Under the pieces are notes generated by a model. That model was not told the origin of the DNA, made no database searches, and was given only the letters and a program-made list of their open reading frames with translations. A stretch of 64,000 bases of DNA from an uncultured Erysipelotrichaceae bacterium (GTDB lineage: Bacteria > Bacillota_I > Bacilli_A > RFN20 > CAG-826): NCBI GenBank assembly GCA_902802905.1, contig CADCNT010000006.1:36852-100851 (forward strand), read 5' to 3'. Both the position numbers and the translations under genes were made by a program. Shown piece after piece: positions 8,289-16,818 of this stretch (its first letter is position 1; every line of letters starts with the position of its first letter).

Positions 8289-8310
8289 CAACCGATTTGG
8301 TTGCTTTTTT
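8288..8310 (+). terminator. Intrinsic terminator of the TIR-LRR operon
   Basis: GCAACC, loop GATTT, GGTTGC, then TTTTTT. The stem starts on the last base of the stop codon of the 175-aa gene. Confidence 0.88.
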
Positions 8311-8358
8311 CTTAATAAAGTTTTTTGAGATTTTCTTTATATAAATTCTCGAATTTTA

Positions 8359-8364
8359 TATAAT
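8359..8364 (+). promoter_or_regulatory. -10 box of the gdpP operon, leaderless
   Basis: Perfect TATAAT ending 9 nt before the gdpP ATG at 8374; no Shine-Dalgarno site fits in between. Confidence 0.65.
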
Positions 8365-8373
8365 GATTACACT

Positions 8374-10407
8374 ATGAAAAAGAAGATTAGTCGTATCCGT
8401 TTTATCGCTTTCCTTATCATTGTCTTTGAAATCTTAGGGATTGCGGCATTTACAATTTTTTATTTCCTTAACTTATTTCACACCAAAGATGTTCTTAAAG
8501 TTGAATATGTCATCATTGGTGCTGCGGCATTAGTTTTACTTAATGTTATCTTCCTATGGGTTTCCGCAGTGAGAATTTCTTTGTTTAGACATAAAACCGA
8601 TTTAAAAGCTGCTGAAGTTATTGGTAGTGATGTGCAAGAAGCTTATAACTTTGCGATGATTGGCTTAGTAGTCACTGATGATAATGACATTGTTATTTGG
8701 GATAACTCTTTATTTAAAGATCGTCACATCGATATCATTGACTCCAACATTTTTGATTGGCAGCCGTCTTTAAGAGAACTCAAAGAAAAAGGTTCTCCTG
8801 ATGAAGTGGCTAAGACCATTATCAATAACCGTAACTTTGAAGTTAAGTTTTTAGCGGACGCTGGTCTTTGGATTTTTAAAGACACAACAGATTACGAATC
8901 AATTTACGCATATAGCAAACAACAAGCTCCTGTCGTTGGCATTCTTTCCATGGATAACTATGACGAAGTCATTAAAGGTGATGAAGACTATAACGACACG
9001 ATTACTAAAGCAAAAGATGTTATCTTTGACTATGCGCAAAAATATGGCATCTTACTTCGTAAATTCAAAGATAGTAATTATTTAATGCTTTTTAACTATG
9101 AAACCTACTCCAAGATTAAAGACGATAATTTCTCAATCGTCGATAAAGTTAGAGAAGTTTCATATGGTGAAGATATTCCTCTTACCTTATCCATCGGTAT
9201 TGCTAGAGACTTCCCAGATGTCGTTAAGCTTAATGAACTCGCAAATGCGGCGTTAAGTATCGCGATGAGTAGAGGCGGCGACCAAGTCGTTGTTTCCGTT
9301 TACGGAAAAGAAATGGAATTCTATGGTGGTAAAACCGAAGCTCAAGAAAAGAGAAGTAGAGTTAAAATCAGAGTTCTTGCTGACTCTCTTATCAACTTAA
9401 TTAAATCTGCCTCTAACGTATTAATCATGGGCCACACTAACATGGACATGGACGCATTAGGCAGCTGTTTAGGTGTAAAAGCCATTTGTGAAAGAGTAAA
9501 CATTCCTGCTCGATTGGTCGTGGATTTAAAAGCTACCGAAAATAAGACTAGAGCGGCAATTACATCAAGCTTTACCAAAGAAGAACTTGAAAAGTTAATT
9601 GTTAATAGTAAAGATGCGATTGGGATGATTCAAAGCGACACACTAGTGGTCGTTTGTGACGTCCATATTCCAAACATGGTTATGGCCCCATCAATTTTAG
9701 ATCACACCAACAAGATTGTGGTTATTGACCATCATCGACGTGCTGAAGAATATATTGAATCTCCAGTCTTTAACTATATTGATCCATCAGCATCTAGTGC
9801 TTCTGAACTTATTACCGAATTCATTAGATTCTCATCAATTTCTCCACGTATTGAACTTAATTCAACTTACGCGACCATTATGTTAGCGGGTATCTTCCTT
9901 GATAGCTCATTCTATAAGAATAAGAACACTGGTATCCGTACTTTTGAAGCATCCACAATTCTTAAAGAATATGGGGCTGATAACTCCGCCGCTGATGATT
10001 TATTGAAAGACGACTTTGAAGAATATTTAGAGACTACTTCTATCGTTAGCAAGATGATTACTGCTGACTATGGGGTGGTTTATGCAGTGTGCGATCCAAA
10101 TAAGATTTATGACACAGCCGCTATTGCTAAAGCTGCTAATGCATGTTTAGGTATGAAAGGAATTCATGCTGCCTTTGTTATTGGCAAAACAGGCGCTAGA
10201 GAGTGCAAGATTTCTGCACGTAGTGATGGCTTAATCAATGTCTCATTATTATGTGAAAAATTAGGTGGTGGTGGACACTTTACAAGTGCTGCCGCAACTT
10301 TCTTAAAGAGTGACATCAAGGAAGTGGAAAAAATGCTTCTTAATGTTATCACTCAACATTTAGCAGAAGCTAAGAGTGACGCCGCTAAAAGAGGGGCTGG
10401 TGAATAA
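8374..10407 (+). CDS. gdpP: Cyclic-di-AMP phosphodiesterase (DHH/DHHA1)
   Basis: A 677-aa membrane-anchored enzyme that hydrolyses c-di-AMP. Two N-terminal transmembrane helices (~10-32, 42-66) are followed by a PAS-like region, a degenerate GGDEF domain (~180-310; no GGDEF signature) and DHH (HTNMDMDALGS near 352, VIDHHRR near 450) and DHHA1 (GGGGHFTSAAA near 630) domains. Length and order match B. subtilis GdpP (659 aa). It heads the gdpP-rplI-dnaB cluster that is conserved in Bacilli, with rplI 2 nt downstream. The start is fixed by MKKKISRIRF and a TATAAT box 9 nt upstream. Confidence 0.95.
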   Translation: MKKKISRIRFIAFLIIVFEILGIAAFTIFYFLNLFHTKDVLKVEYVIIGAAALVLLNVIFLWVSAVRISLFRHKTDLKAAEVIGSDVQEAYNFAMIGLVVTDDNDIVIWDNSLFKDRHIDIIDSNIFDWQPSLRELKEKGSPDEVAKTIINNRNFEVKFLADAGLWIFKDTTDYESIYAYSKQQAPVVGILSMDNYDEVIKGDEDYNDTITKAKDVIFDYAQKYGILLRKFKDSNYLMLFNYETYSKIKDDNFSIVDKVREVSYGEDIPLTLSIGIARDFPDVVKLNELANAALSIAMSRGGDQVVVSVYGKEMEFYGGKTEAQEKRSRVKIRVLADSLINLIKSASNVLIMGHTNMDMDALGSCLGVKAICERVNIPARLVVDLKATENKTRAAITSSFTKEELEKLIVNSKDAIGMIQSDTLVVVCDVHIPNMVMAPSILDHTNKIVVIDHHRRAEEYIESPVFNYIDPSASSASELITEFIRFSSISPRIELNSTYATIMLAGIFLDSSFYKNKNTGIRTFEASTILKEYGADNSAADDLLKDDFEEYLETTSIVSKMITADYGVVYAVCDPNKIYDTAAIAKAANACLGMKGIHAAFVIGKTGARECKISARSDGLINVSLLCEKLGGGGHFTSAAATFLKSDIKEVEKMLLNVITQHLAEAKSDAAKRGAGE

Positions 10408-10409
10408 TT

Positions 10410-10859
10410 ATGGAAGTAATCTTACTAGCAGATGTGAAAAAGGTTGGCAAAAAGAATCAAACTGTCAATGTTTCTGATGGCTACGCCAATAACTTCCTAT
10501 TTAAAAAGAAATTAGCAGTCCCTGTTTCTAAAAGAAGTGTTGAGATTCTTGAAGAACAACAAGAGAATGCTCGTTTAGCGGATCAAAAGGCTAAAGAAGA
10601 CGCCATTAAACTCGTGGAAGTACTTAAAGGCATTACTTTAGAGTTTGACGCTAAAGTCGGCAAAGACTCTAAAATCTTCGGCTCTATTTCTTTAAAACAA
10701 ATAGAAGAAGAATTAAAAGCAAAACACAATATCACCATTGATAAACGCAAATTCTTAGATAAAGGACCTCTTGATATGCTTGGGTTTTATAAACTCAAGA
10801 TTGAATTATATAGAGGTGTCGTTGGTGAAATTAACGTCCATATTGTAGAAAGGAAATAG
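10410..10859 (+). CDS. rplI: 50S ribosomal protein L9
   Basis: A 149-aa protein of the usual L9 length. The N-terminal domain reads MEVILLADVKKVGKK and SDGYANNFLFKKKLAV, the rRNA-binding signature, joined by a long charged helix to a C-terminal domain (GKDSKIFGSISLKQI). It binds 23S rRNA near the L1 stalk and helps keep reading frame. It lies 2 nt after gdpP and 1 nt before dnaB, inside the same operon. Confidence 0.97.
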   Translation: MEVILLADVKKVGKKNQTVNVSDGYANNFLFKKKLAVPVSKRSVEILEEQQENARLADQKAKEDAIKLVEVLKGITLEFDAKVGKDSKIFGSISLKQIEEELKAKHNITIDKRKFLDKGPLDMLGFYKLKIELYRGVVGEINVHIVERK

Positions 10860-10860
10860 C

Positions 10861-12372
10861 ATGGCAGGAACAACTCGTAAATCAGTAACTAAAAAAGTCG
10901 CTACAGAACTTCCTTATAACGAAGCTGCCGAAAGAGTGGTTCTTGGTAGTGCAATGCTTAAAAAAGACTATTGTCTTGATGTTTTAACATCCCTTGAAGA
11001 AGAAGACTTCTTTGTGGGCAAACATCAAATTATTTTTAGATGTATCTCACAGTTAAGTGAAAGAAACGCAACAGTTGACGTCTTAACTGTAGCTGAAGAA
11101 TTGCAAAACTTAAAAGAATTAGAAAATGTTGGTGGCGCTAAATATTTAGCGGAATGTACTAATACTGTGGTTGCTGCTTCTACCTTAACTTTCTATATCG
11201 GTATTGTTCAAGATAACGCGGTTTTAAGAAAGATGCTCACCACCATTAGAGGTATTGATAATGAATATCGTACCGAAGAAATTGAAAACATTAACGACTT
11301 CATTTTGGATAGTGAAAATAAATTCAAAGAAAGCATTTCTAAACGTCATATTTCTAACTTCGTGACTACTAAAGAAATTGCTCCTGAAATCGAAGAAGCT
11401 CTAGATAAGTTACAAGATGCGGATAATGATAGTGATGTTATCGGTGTTACTACAGGTTATGAAAGACTTAATCAAATCACACAAGGCTTTAAACCTGGTG
11501 AATTAATTATAGTTGCTGCTCGTCCTGCTGTTGGTAAAACTGCTTTATGTTTAAACTTTGCTCATAGAATTGCTACCAGAGCTAAGAAAGCTGTCGCTAT
11601 CTTCTCTTTGGAAATGTCTAAAGAGCAACTATTTAACCGTTTAGTGGCTATGGATTCTACAGTGGATTGTAAAAGAATCAATGCTGGTAGAATTAATACC
11701 GCTAATGACAAGATGAAAGTTCTTAATTCTATTAAGATTTTAGCAAACTCCAAGATTTATATCGATGATACTCCGTCTATTAAGCTTAACGATATCATCA
11801 CTAAATCCACCAAATTACAAGCTCATGAACCTGATTTAGGTTTAATCATTGTTGACTACTTAGGCTTAGTCCAAATTGCCACTAAAGGTAAAGGACCAGA
11901 TAGCAGACAAGAAGAAGTGAGACGTATTTCTCTTGCCTTAAAAGCATTAGCGAGAGACTTAAGAATTCCAGTTATCGCTGTTAGTCAACTCTCTAGAGCG
12001 GTTGAAAAACGTGATTCTCAAAGGCCAGTTATGTCTGACTTAAGAGACTCTGGTAATATTGAGCAAGACGCTGATATCGTTATCCTCTTATATCGAGAAG
12101 ACTATTATCAAGATAAAAAGACAAAAACTGCTGGTGAGAAAAAAGGCGGAAAACTCACTAACGCTGAGAAATATGAACTAGCCAAAGAACAAAAAGAAAA
12201 AGAATTAGGTTCAGAAATTCCTGGTAATGCTTCATATACCGAAGTTATCGTCGCTAAAAATAGAAGTGGTCAAACCGGTACTGCTAGACTCTTCTTCTAT
12301 AAAGACTATGTAAGATTTGACGCTCCAACTAAGGAGTGGGAAGATGCGATGAACGCAATCGCTGAAGAATAA
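10861..12372 (+). CDS. dnaB: Replicative DNA helicase DnaB
   Basis: A 503-aa hexameric helicase that unwinds DNA at the fork. It has the N-terminal primase-interaction domain (~15-120), linker, and RecA-like core with Walker A ARPAVGKTALC (~residue 222), Walker B LIIVDYLGL and SNIEQDADIV-like sensor motifs. Between LLYREDYY (~residue 412) and EVIVAKNRSGQTG there is an extra Lys/Glu-rich segment of roughly 35 residues (~417-452) where most DnaB proteins have a short acidic loop. No intein signature is seen. It follows rplI by one base. Confidence 0.96.
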   Translation: MAGTTRKSVTKKVATELPYNEAAERVVLGSAMLKKDYCLDVLTSLEEEDFFVGKHQIIFRCISQLSERNATVDVLTVAEELQNLKELENVGGAKYLAECTNTVVAASTLTFYIGIVQDNAVLRKMLTTIRGIDNEYRTEEIENINDFILDSENKFKESISKRHISNFVTTKEIAPEIEEALDKLQDADNDSDVIGVTTGYERLNQITQGFKPGELIIVAARPAVGKTALCLNFAHRIATRAKKAVAIFSLEMSKEQLFNRLVAMDSTVDCKRINAGRINTANDKMKVLNSIKILANSKIYIDDTPSIKLNDIITKSTKLQAHEPDLGLIIVDYLGLVQIATKGKGPDSRQEEVRRISLALKALARDLRIPVIAVSQLSRAVEKRDSQRPVMSDLRDSGNIEQDADIVILLYREDYYQDKKTKTAGEKKGGKLTNAEKYELAKEQKEKELGSEIPGNASYTEVIVAKNRSGQTGTARLFFYKDYVRFDAPTKEWEDAMNAIAEE

Positions 12373-12382
12373 TATAAACACC

Positions 12383-13135
12383 ATGTTTTTTGATGTTATA
12401 AATAGTGGTTCAAAAGGTAATGCGACATTAGTGTTTACCAATGAGGCCACTATTTTAATTGACGCGGGAATTGCAGCGTCTTTGATCGAAAATGAGCTAA
12501 ATAAGTTTAATAAAACCATCGCTGATATCGATGCTGTTTTAATCACTCATAATCACACCGATCACATCAAAAACATCAAAGCTTTTTCGCCAAAGAAAAT
12601 CTATGCTCTAGAAAGAACGGTTCCTGGTTCATTAAGTAATGTGATTGAATTGAATCACCCATTTAAGATTAAGGATGTAACTATCACTGCTTTCCCTACA
12701 AGTCATGATGCGATTAATCCTTGTGGATATATGCTTGAAAGTAGTAACACAAGACTTGTTTATATGACTGATACTGGAGTGTATCTATCTAGCAATACTC
12801 CTTTAATAAAAAATCCAGACTATTTAATTATTGAATCAAATCATGATATTCAAATGCTTTTACACACCAATAGGCCAATGGAACTAATTCAAAGAATTAT
12901 GTCTGATTATGGACATCTTTGTAATGAAGATAGTGCCTTCGCTGCTATAGAAATTATGGGCGATAAAACTAAAGAGATTATTCTAGCTCATCTTTCTGAA
13001 GAGGCTAATGATCCAGAAGTTGCTTTAGCAGCTTATAAGAAAGTCTTTGATTTTGCTGGTAAAAGATTAGAAAGGTATAACGTTAGATGCGCCAATCAAC
13101 ATATCCCTACTATCGGAGGAGATTATGAACATTAA
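12383..13135 (+). CDS. walJ: Metallo-beta-lactamase fold exonuclease-like protein (WalJ/YycJ)
   Basis: A 250-aa MBL-fold protein with the metal-binding motif THNHTDH (~residue 54), later His/Asp ligands in TSHDAINP and MTDTGV, and EIILAHLSEEANDP near the end. This matches the YycJ/WalJ family, proposed 5'-3' exonucleases coordinating cell division and replication; in many Firmicutes it sits next to rlmH as here. It starts 10 nt after dnaB without a clear Shine-Dalgarno site; a TAATAT 7 nt before the ATG could be an internal leaderless promoter. Its last 11 nt overlap rlmH. Confidence 0.9.
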   Translation: MFFDVINSGSKGNATLVFTNEATILIDAGIAASLIENELNKFNKTIADIDAVLITHNHTDHIKNIKAFSPKKIYALERTVPGSLSNVIELNHPFKIKDVTITAFPTSHDAINPCGYMLESSNTRLVYMTDTGVYLSSNTPLIKNPDYLIIESNHDIQMLLHTNRPMELIQRIMSDYGHLCNEDSAFAAIEIMGDKTKEIILAHLSEEANDPEVALAAYKKVFDFAGKRLERYNVRCANQHIPTIGGDYEH

Positions 13136-13601
13136 AATTTATGCAATTGGCAAATGTAAAGACTTTTATAAAGAAGGAATAGATGAATACACAAAACGTT
13201 TATCAAGTTATTGCAAACTGCAAATTGTGGAATTAAAAGACGAACCAATTCCTGATAAACCTTCAGAAGCGCAAATAGAAAAGGCTAAAGAGGTTGAAAG
13301 TAATCGGGTATTAAATTTGTTAAAGCCAAACGAGTATTTAATTTCTCTAGATTTAAATAAAAAAGAGATGGACTCCGTTGAGTTTTCCAAGTTTTTGAAT
13401 GAAAAATTAGTGGAGGCGGGATCAAGCATTTCTTTTGTTATTGGTGGATCATATGGTTTAAGTGACACTCTCAAAAAGAGAGCAAATTCTTCTATTTCCT
13501 TTTCGAAAATGACATTCCCACACCAACTCGCGCGATTAATTTTACTTGAACAAATTTTCCGAGCATTTAAAATACTTAACAACGAGACTTACCACAAATG
13601 A
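13125..13601 (+). CDS. rlmH: 23S rRNA pseudouridine-1915 N3-methyltransferase
   Basis: A 158-aa SPOUT-family protein, the normal RlmH length. MNIKIYAIGKCKDFYKEGIDEYTKRL at the N-terminus, the SAM-binding knot FVIGGSYGLSDTLKKRA (~residue 100) and the C-terminal HQLARLILLEQIFRAFKI with ETYHK are diagnostic. It methylates pseudouridine 1915 in 23S rRNA helix 69 with SAM. It overlaps walJ by 11 nt, with GGAGGA just upstream of its ATG, and overlaps the next gene by 4 nt. It ends in TGA, evidence that TGA is a stop here. Confidence 0.97.
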   Translation: MNIKIYAIGKCKDFYKEGIDEYTKRLSSYCKLQIVELKDEPIPDKPSEAQIEKAKEVESNRVLNLLKPNEYLISLDLNKKEMDSVEFSKFLNEKLVEAGSSISFVIGGSYGLSDTLKKRANSSISFSKMTFPHQLARLILLEQIFRAFKILNNETYHK

Positions 13602-13936
13602 AATACGACGAGTTCTCCAAATTCAATATAGTTATCGAAAAGGATTGTCCTTTTTCTCCTCATATTATTATCGATGAAGAGAGCGATTTTTATATGGAAC
13701 CGATGGTCTATACTCAGCTACAAGGTTTTAAAGAAAGGCATCCAGATAAATATCAACTTATCATTGACTCAATGATTGATAGAGTGAAGAAAAATAAACA
13801 TGTTGTCTTCGTTGGTGATTATGAATCATATTTCACAGAAGTAAAAGGCTATATATATCTAGAAATTACTGATATTACTAATCCTCTTCAAATCTTTGTG
13901 GAAGATAAATCTCGTGGATCGGATTATGGTGATTAA
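13598..13936 (+). CDS. Small soluble protein of unknown function
   Basis: A 112-aa protein that I do not recognise. It has no signal peptide or membrane helix; the middle part is basic (DRVKKNKHVVF) and the C-terminal half is predicted beta-rich and acidic. Its ATG overlaps the rlmH stop (ATGA), and the next gene follows after 2 nt, so it is an authentic operon member. Confidence 0.78.
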   Translation: MKYDEFSKFNIVIEKDCPFSPHIIIDEESDFYMEPMVYTQLQGFKERHPDKYQLIIDSMIDRVKKNKHVVFVGDYESYFTEVKGYIYLEITDITNPLQIFVEDKSRGSDYGD

Positions 13937-13938
13937 TT

Positions 13939-15411
13939 ATGAAATTTAAATACATTGCTTTATTATCTTTAACTGTTAGTTCAACTTTGTTAAGTTGTGG
14001 TCGCTCTATTTATGTTCCTAAACAATATTTTTCGAAATACACTTATCGCGATTATCAAAGGAACAATGTTTATAATGGCGGTTCCGCTCCAACAATTGGT
14101 GAATCTAGAGTTTTAGTTATTCCTATTTGGTTTACTGATTCATCTGACTATATTCTTGATAGCAAAAAAGAAAATGTTAGAAGTGATATTGAAAAAGCAT
14201 ATCTAGGAACTCCTGAAGAAACTGGTTGGCATAGTGTCGCTTCATATTACGCTTTAGATAGTTTTGGAAAATCACAAATCACTGGTGTAGTTACTCCTTG
14301 GTACGAGGTTGGTAAACCATCAACTGATTTCTATTCCTCCGACAGCGATATGATGGGTTTAATTAATAATGCAGTTAAATGGTATAAGAATTTATCAGGA
14401 GAACAACATCTTACAAGTTTTGATAAGGATTCTGATGGATTTATAGATGGCTTAGTCTTAATTTATGGAGCACCAGATTCTTCAAATCTTCCTGGAAAGG
14501 ATGCTTCTAATTTATGGGGTTATACATCCTGGGTTACTTACACAAATCCAAGTAAAATTAATCCTAGTGTTAAAAACTTCTTCTGGGCTAGTTATGACTT
14601 CATGTATGATCAAGACACTGCTTTTGAAAGAGCAGGAACTGGTTCAAACCGTGGTGATAACCAAATAGCGAAAATCGACGCTCACTGTTTCATCCACGAA
14701 TGGGGTCACTGCTTTGGATTACCTGATTACTATGACTATAATGGCTCAAATTTATTTGCTGGTGGTTTCTCCATGCAGGATTATAATGTCGGCGCCCATG
14801 ACCCATTCTCTAGATATGCTTTAGGATGGACTAGCCCATATATTCCTACACAAAGCTGTACGATTAAGTTAAAACCAATCGAGGATAGTGGAGAATCTAT
14901 CTTACTTGCACCTAAATTTACAAATTCATGTTTTGATGAATATGTAATGATTGAATACTATACCCCAACAGGTTTGAATGAAATGGACACTAACCATGCA
15001 TATCGAGGAAATTATCCTTCGGGATTAGTTGAGCCAGGAATTCGCATTTGGCATATTGACGCTAGATTATTAGAGATTAATCTCAGTGGCAATATTACTG
15101 GTTATACTACCGATCCTAACTCTGCACCTTATGTCTATCCAGCTACAAGCAATAACACATATAGTGAATCGTTTATGGAATCTGATATCCATACATTAAC
15201 TCTTTTAAGAAATAATCGTTTTGCAAGCTATGATTTTGGGGCAAATGTAGTGATTGATGACTTGTTCTATGAAGGCGATTCCTTCTCCTCTAAAATGTTC
15301 TCTTCACAATTTAAAAACGGAAGATCGTTCAATAACGGTAAAGGGTTTACTTGGACAGTTTCTATTGAAGAAATTAATGAAGAATACGCGACTATAAAGT
15401 TGACAAAATAA
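13939..15411 (+). CDS. M6-family-like zinc metalloprotease, lipoprotein
   Basis: A 490-aa secreted protein with a lipobox (TLLS-Cys20), so it should be anchored to the outer face of the membrane. The zinc site HEWGHCFGLPD (~253-263) with downstream YYD, and the Ca2+-type DKDSDGFIDG (~165), are those of the M6/immune-inhibitor-A family of secreted proteases. C-terminal residues form a beta-rich region. It is the last gene of the gdpP operon (2-nt gap). Immune inhibitor A proteins degrade host proteins; whether this one does is unknown. Confidence 0.85.
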   Translation: MKFKYIALLSLTVSSTLLSCGRSIYVPKQYFSKYTYRDYQRNNVYNGGSAPTIGESRVLVIPIWFTDSSDYILDSKKENVRSDIEKAYLGTPEETGWHSVASYYALDSFGKSQITGVVTPWYEVGKPSTDFYSSDSDMMGLINNAVKWYKNLSGEQHLTSFDKDSDGFIDGLVLIYGAPDSSNLPGKDASNLWGYTSWVTYTNPSKINPSVKNFFWASYDFMYDQDTAFERAGTGSNRGDNQIAKIDAHCFIHEWGHCFGLPDYYDYNGSNLFAGGFSMQDYNVGAHDPFSRYALGWTSPYIPTQSCTIKLKPIEDSGESILLAPKFTNSCFDEYVMIEYYTPTGLNEMDTNHAYRGNYPSGLVEPGIRIWHIDARLLEINLSGNITGYTTDPNSAPYVYPATSNNTYSESFMESDIHTLTLLRNNRFASYDFGANVVIDDLFYEGDSFSSKMFSSQFKNGRSFNNGKGFTWTVSIEEINEEYATIKLTK

Positions 15412-15429
15412 TCGCATTTAAAATATAGG

Positions 15430-15455
15430 CCTCTCTTAATAGAGAGGTTTTTATT
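15430..15455 (+). terminator. Intrinsic terminator of the gdpP-protease operon
   Basis: CCTCTC, loop TTAATA, GAGAGG, then TTTTTATT. Confidence 0.88.
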
Positions 15456-15483
15456 ATGAAAAAGAAAAGAGCCAAGGCTCTTT
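15455..15483 (-). terminator. Intrinsic terminator of the 388-aa membrane protein gene
   Basis: Minus strand: AAAGAGCC, loop TT, GGCTCTTT followed by TCTTTTTC. It starts directly after the stop codon of the minus-strand gene. Confidence 0.8.
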
Positions 15484-15484
15484 A

Positions 15485-16651
15485 CTATTGATTGTAGACT
15501 GGTCTAAGTTGTTTCATTGATAGCCACATGATTCTAAGTGAGACCAAGAGAATGAACGCCATTTGACCAATTGAATTTCCAGCAAAGATTAGTGATAAGA
15601 TTGTACCTAAGATTGCAGGAGATGCTGAGGCCCACCAAGAGATTTTTTGGCAGTGCCAGACATTTAAGAATTTGTATGGATTTGTCTTTCCTCTTGTAAG
15701 GATGAATACCATTAATCCTAAGAAGACAATAATACCAGCGTAGATGCCTGCATAGATACCAGTGGTTTGCCACTTAGTGATTTCTTTTTGGTATAAATAT
15801 GTTTCTTTACAAATCTTTTTGAATTCTTTGAAACTTGATGCACTGTATTGATTAACAAAATCAGTTTCACTGAGAGTGGTGACTTTATCAGCTCCATCAC
15901 CTAATAATCTTTCGATAATACCAACTTTCTTAGAAGTATTAACCCAGTTAAGTCCTCCATAAGAAGTAGCGGCTTGAGTGGTGGTGCTGGTTTTATAGAC
16001 AGCAACAGCGAAAGTTGTAGGAGTAAAGATGACTAAGTTTGGTAAATAATGTTTTTCATCTTTATCATCAGTTGGATTTAAAACTGTGCCAACTTTGAAA
16101 TATTGTTGAGTTAAGGCTTTAACTGTTTTTCTTAAGTTGGTGTCAGAACAAGTGAACACTCTAATGTCAACTTGGCCAGTCACTGAATTCACATAGTGAT
16201 ATTCATGATCAAGCTTATCAAATGTAACTTGGAAATAGGATAGCGATTCACCAGTTACTGGATCTGTGTATTCTAATTGAGTTAAATCTTCAAATTTTTC
16301 TGGCTTTTCAGTGCCGTTTTCATAGTAGTGGAGTTTGCCACCTTCCACCATAAGTTCAACATTATTTGAATCCATGGTGTAGGCGAATCTAGTCATCTCT
16401 TGATCTAAGCCAAAGTTATAAGTAGAAATGAAGTTTGCTCCGTTCGCGTTGCTTAAGCTAACAAAGTTAGGCACTAATGGTAGGAAAATAGAAAACACTA
16501 GGAAAATAGCGGCAACCCACCATGCGGATTCTTTGGAACCATCGATAACTGCTTGGTTGCTGATTAATCCTTTAAAAACACTTACAAGTGTAAATTTAGC
16601 TTTAGGAGATAAAACCCTTCTTTCTTTTGCCTTCTTTAATTTCTTTGCCAT
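15485..16651 (-). CDS. Membrane protein of unknown function
   Basis: A 388-aa protein. A basic N-terminal stretch (MAKKLKKAKERR) is followed by one helix near 45-65, a large extracytoplasmic domain of roughly 220 residues with alternating beta segments, and three or four helices at 290-380. This N-TM / large external domain / C-TM cluster layout resembles DUF1189-type membrane proteins, but I cannot confirm membership. An AGGTAGG ribosome-binding site precedes ATG 16651. It is monocistronic, with its own terminator. Confidence 0.75.
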   Translation of the reverse strand: MAKKLKKAKERRVLSPKAKFTLVSVFKGLISNQAVIDGSKESAWWVAAIFLVFSIFLPLVPNFVSLSNANGANFISTYNFGLDQEMTRFAYTMDSNNVELMVEGGKLHYYENGTEKPEKFEDLTQLEYTDPVTGESLSYFQVTFDKLDHEYHYVNSVTGQVDIRVFTCSDTNLRKTVKALTQQYFKVGTVLNPTDDKDEKHYLPNLVIFTPTTFAVAVYKTSTTTQAATSYGGLNWVNTSKKVGIIERLLGDGADKVTTLSETDFVNQYSASSFKEFKKICKETYLYQKEITKWQTTGIYAGIYAGIIVFLGLMVFILTRGKTNPYKFLNVWHCQKISWWASASPAILGTILSLIFAGNSIGQMAFILLVSLRIMWLSMKQLRPVYNQ

Positions 16652-16747
16652 GTTAATATACCTACCTGTTTTTGAAAAAACGCAAATAAAGTTTAAATGT
16701 TATTTATAAATAAGTAAAGCAATATTGTTTTTTACTAAATTGTGCCC

Positions 16748-16785
16748 GCAATTTATTTGAAATTTATTTTCAAAATATAAATTGC
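16748..16785. promoter_or_regulatory. Nested inverted repeat over the nuclease promoter
   Basis: Outer arms GCAATTTAT (16748-16756) and ATAAATTGC (16777-16785) enclose an inner TTGAAA-N5-TTTCAA (16757-16773). It covers the -35 position of the TATAAT box at 16790-16795, so it is placed like an operator. Confidence 0.4.
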
Positions 16786-16789
16786 ATAC

Positions 16790-16795
16790 TATAAT
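16790..16795 (+). promoter_or_regulatory. -10 box of the surface endonuclease gene
   Basis: Perfect TATAAT followed by a ~20-nt leader with GAGGA (16808-16812) before ATG 16819; a conventional leadered start. Confidence 0.6.
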
Positions 16796-16818
16796 AACCA
16801 TGCTTTTGAGGACGTCAT

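Noticed and set aside
9342..9578. 78-codon minus-strand frame inside gdpP
   Set aside because: Lies wholly inside the conserved DHH domain of gdpP and has no start signals.
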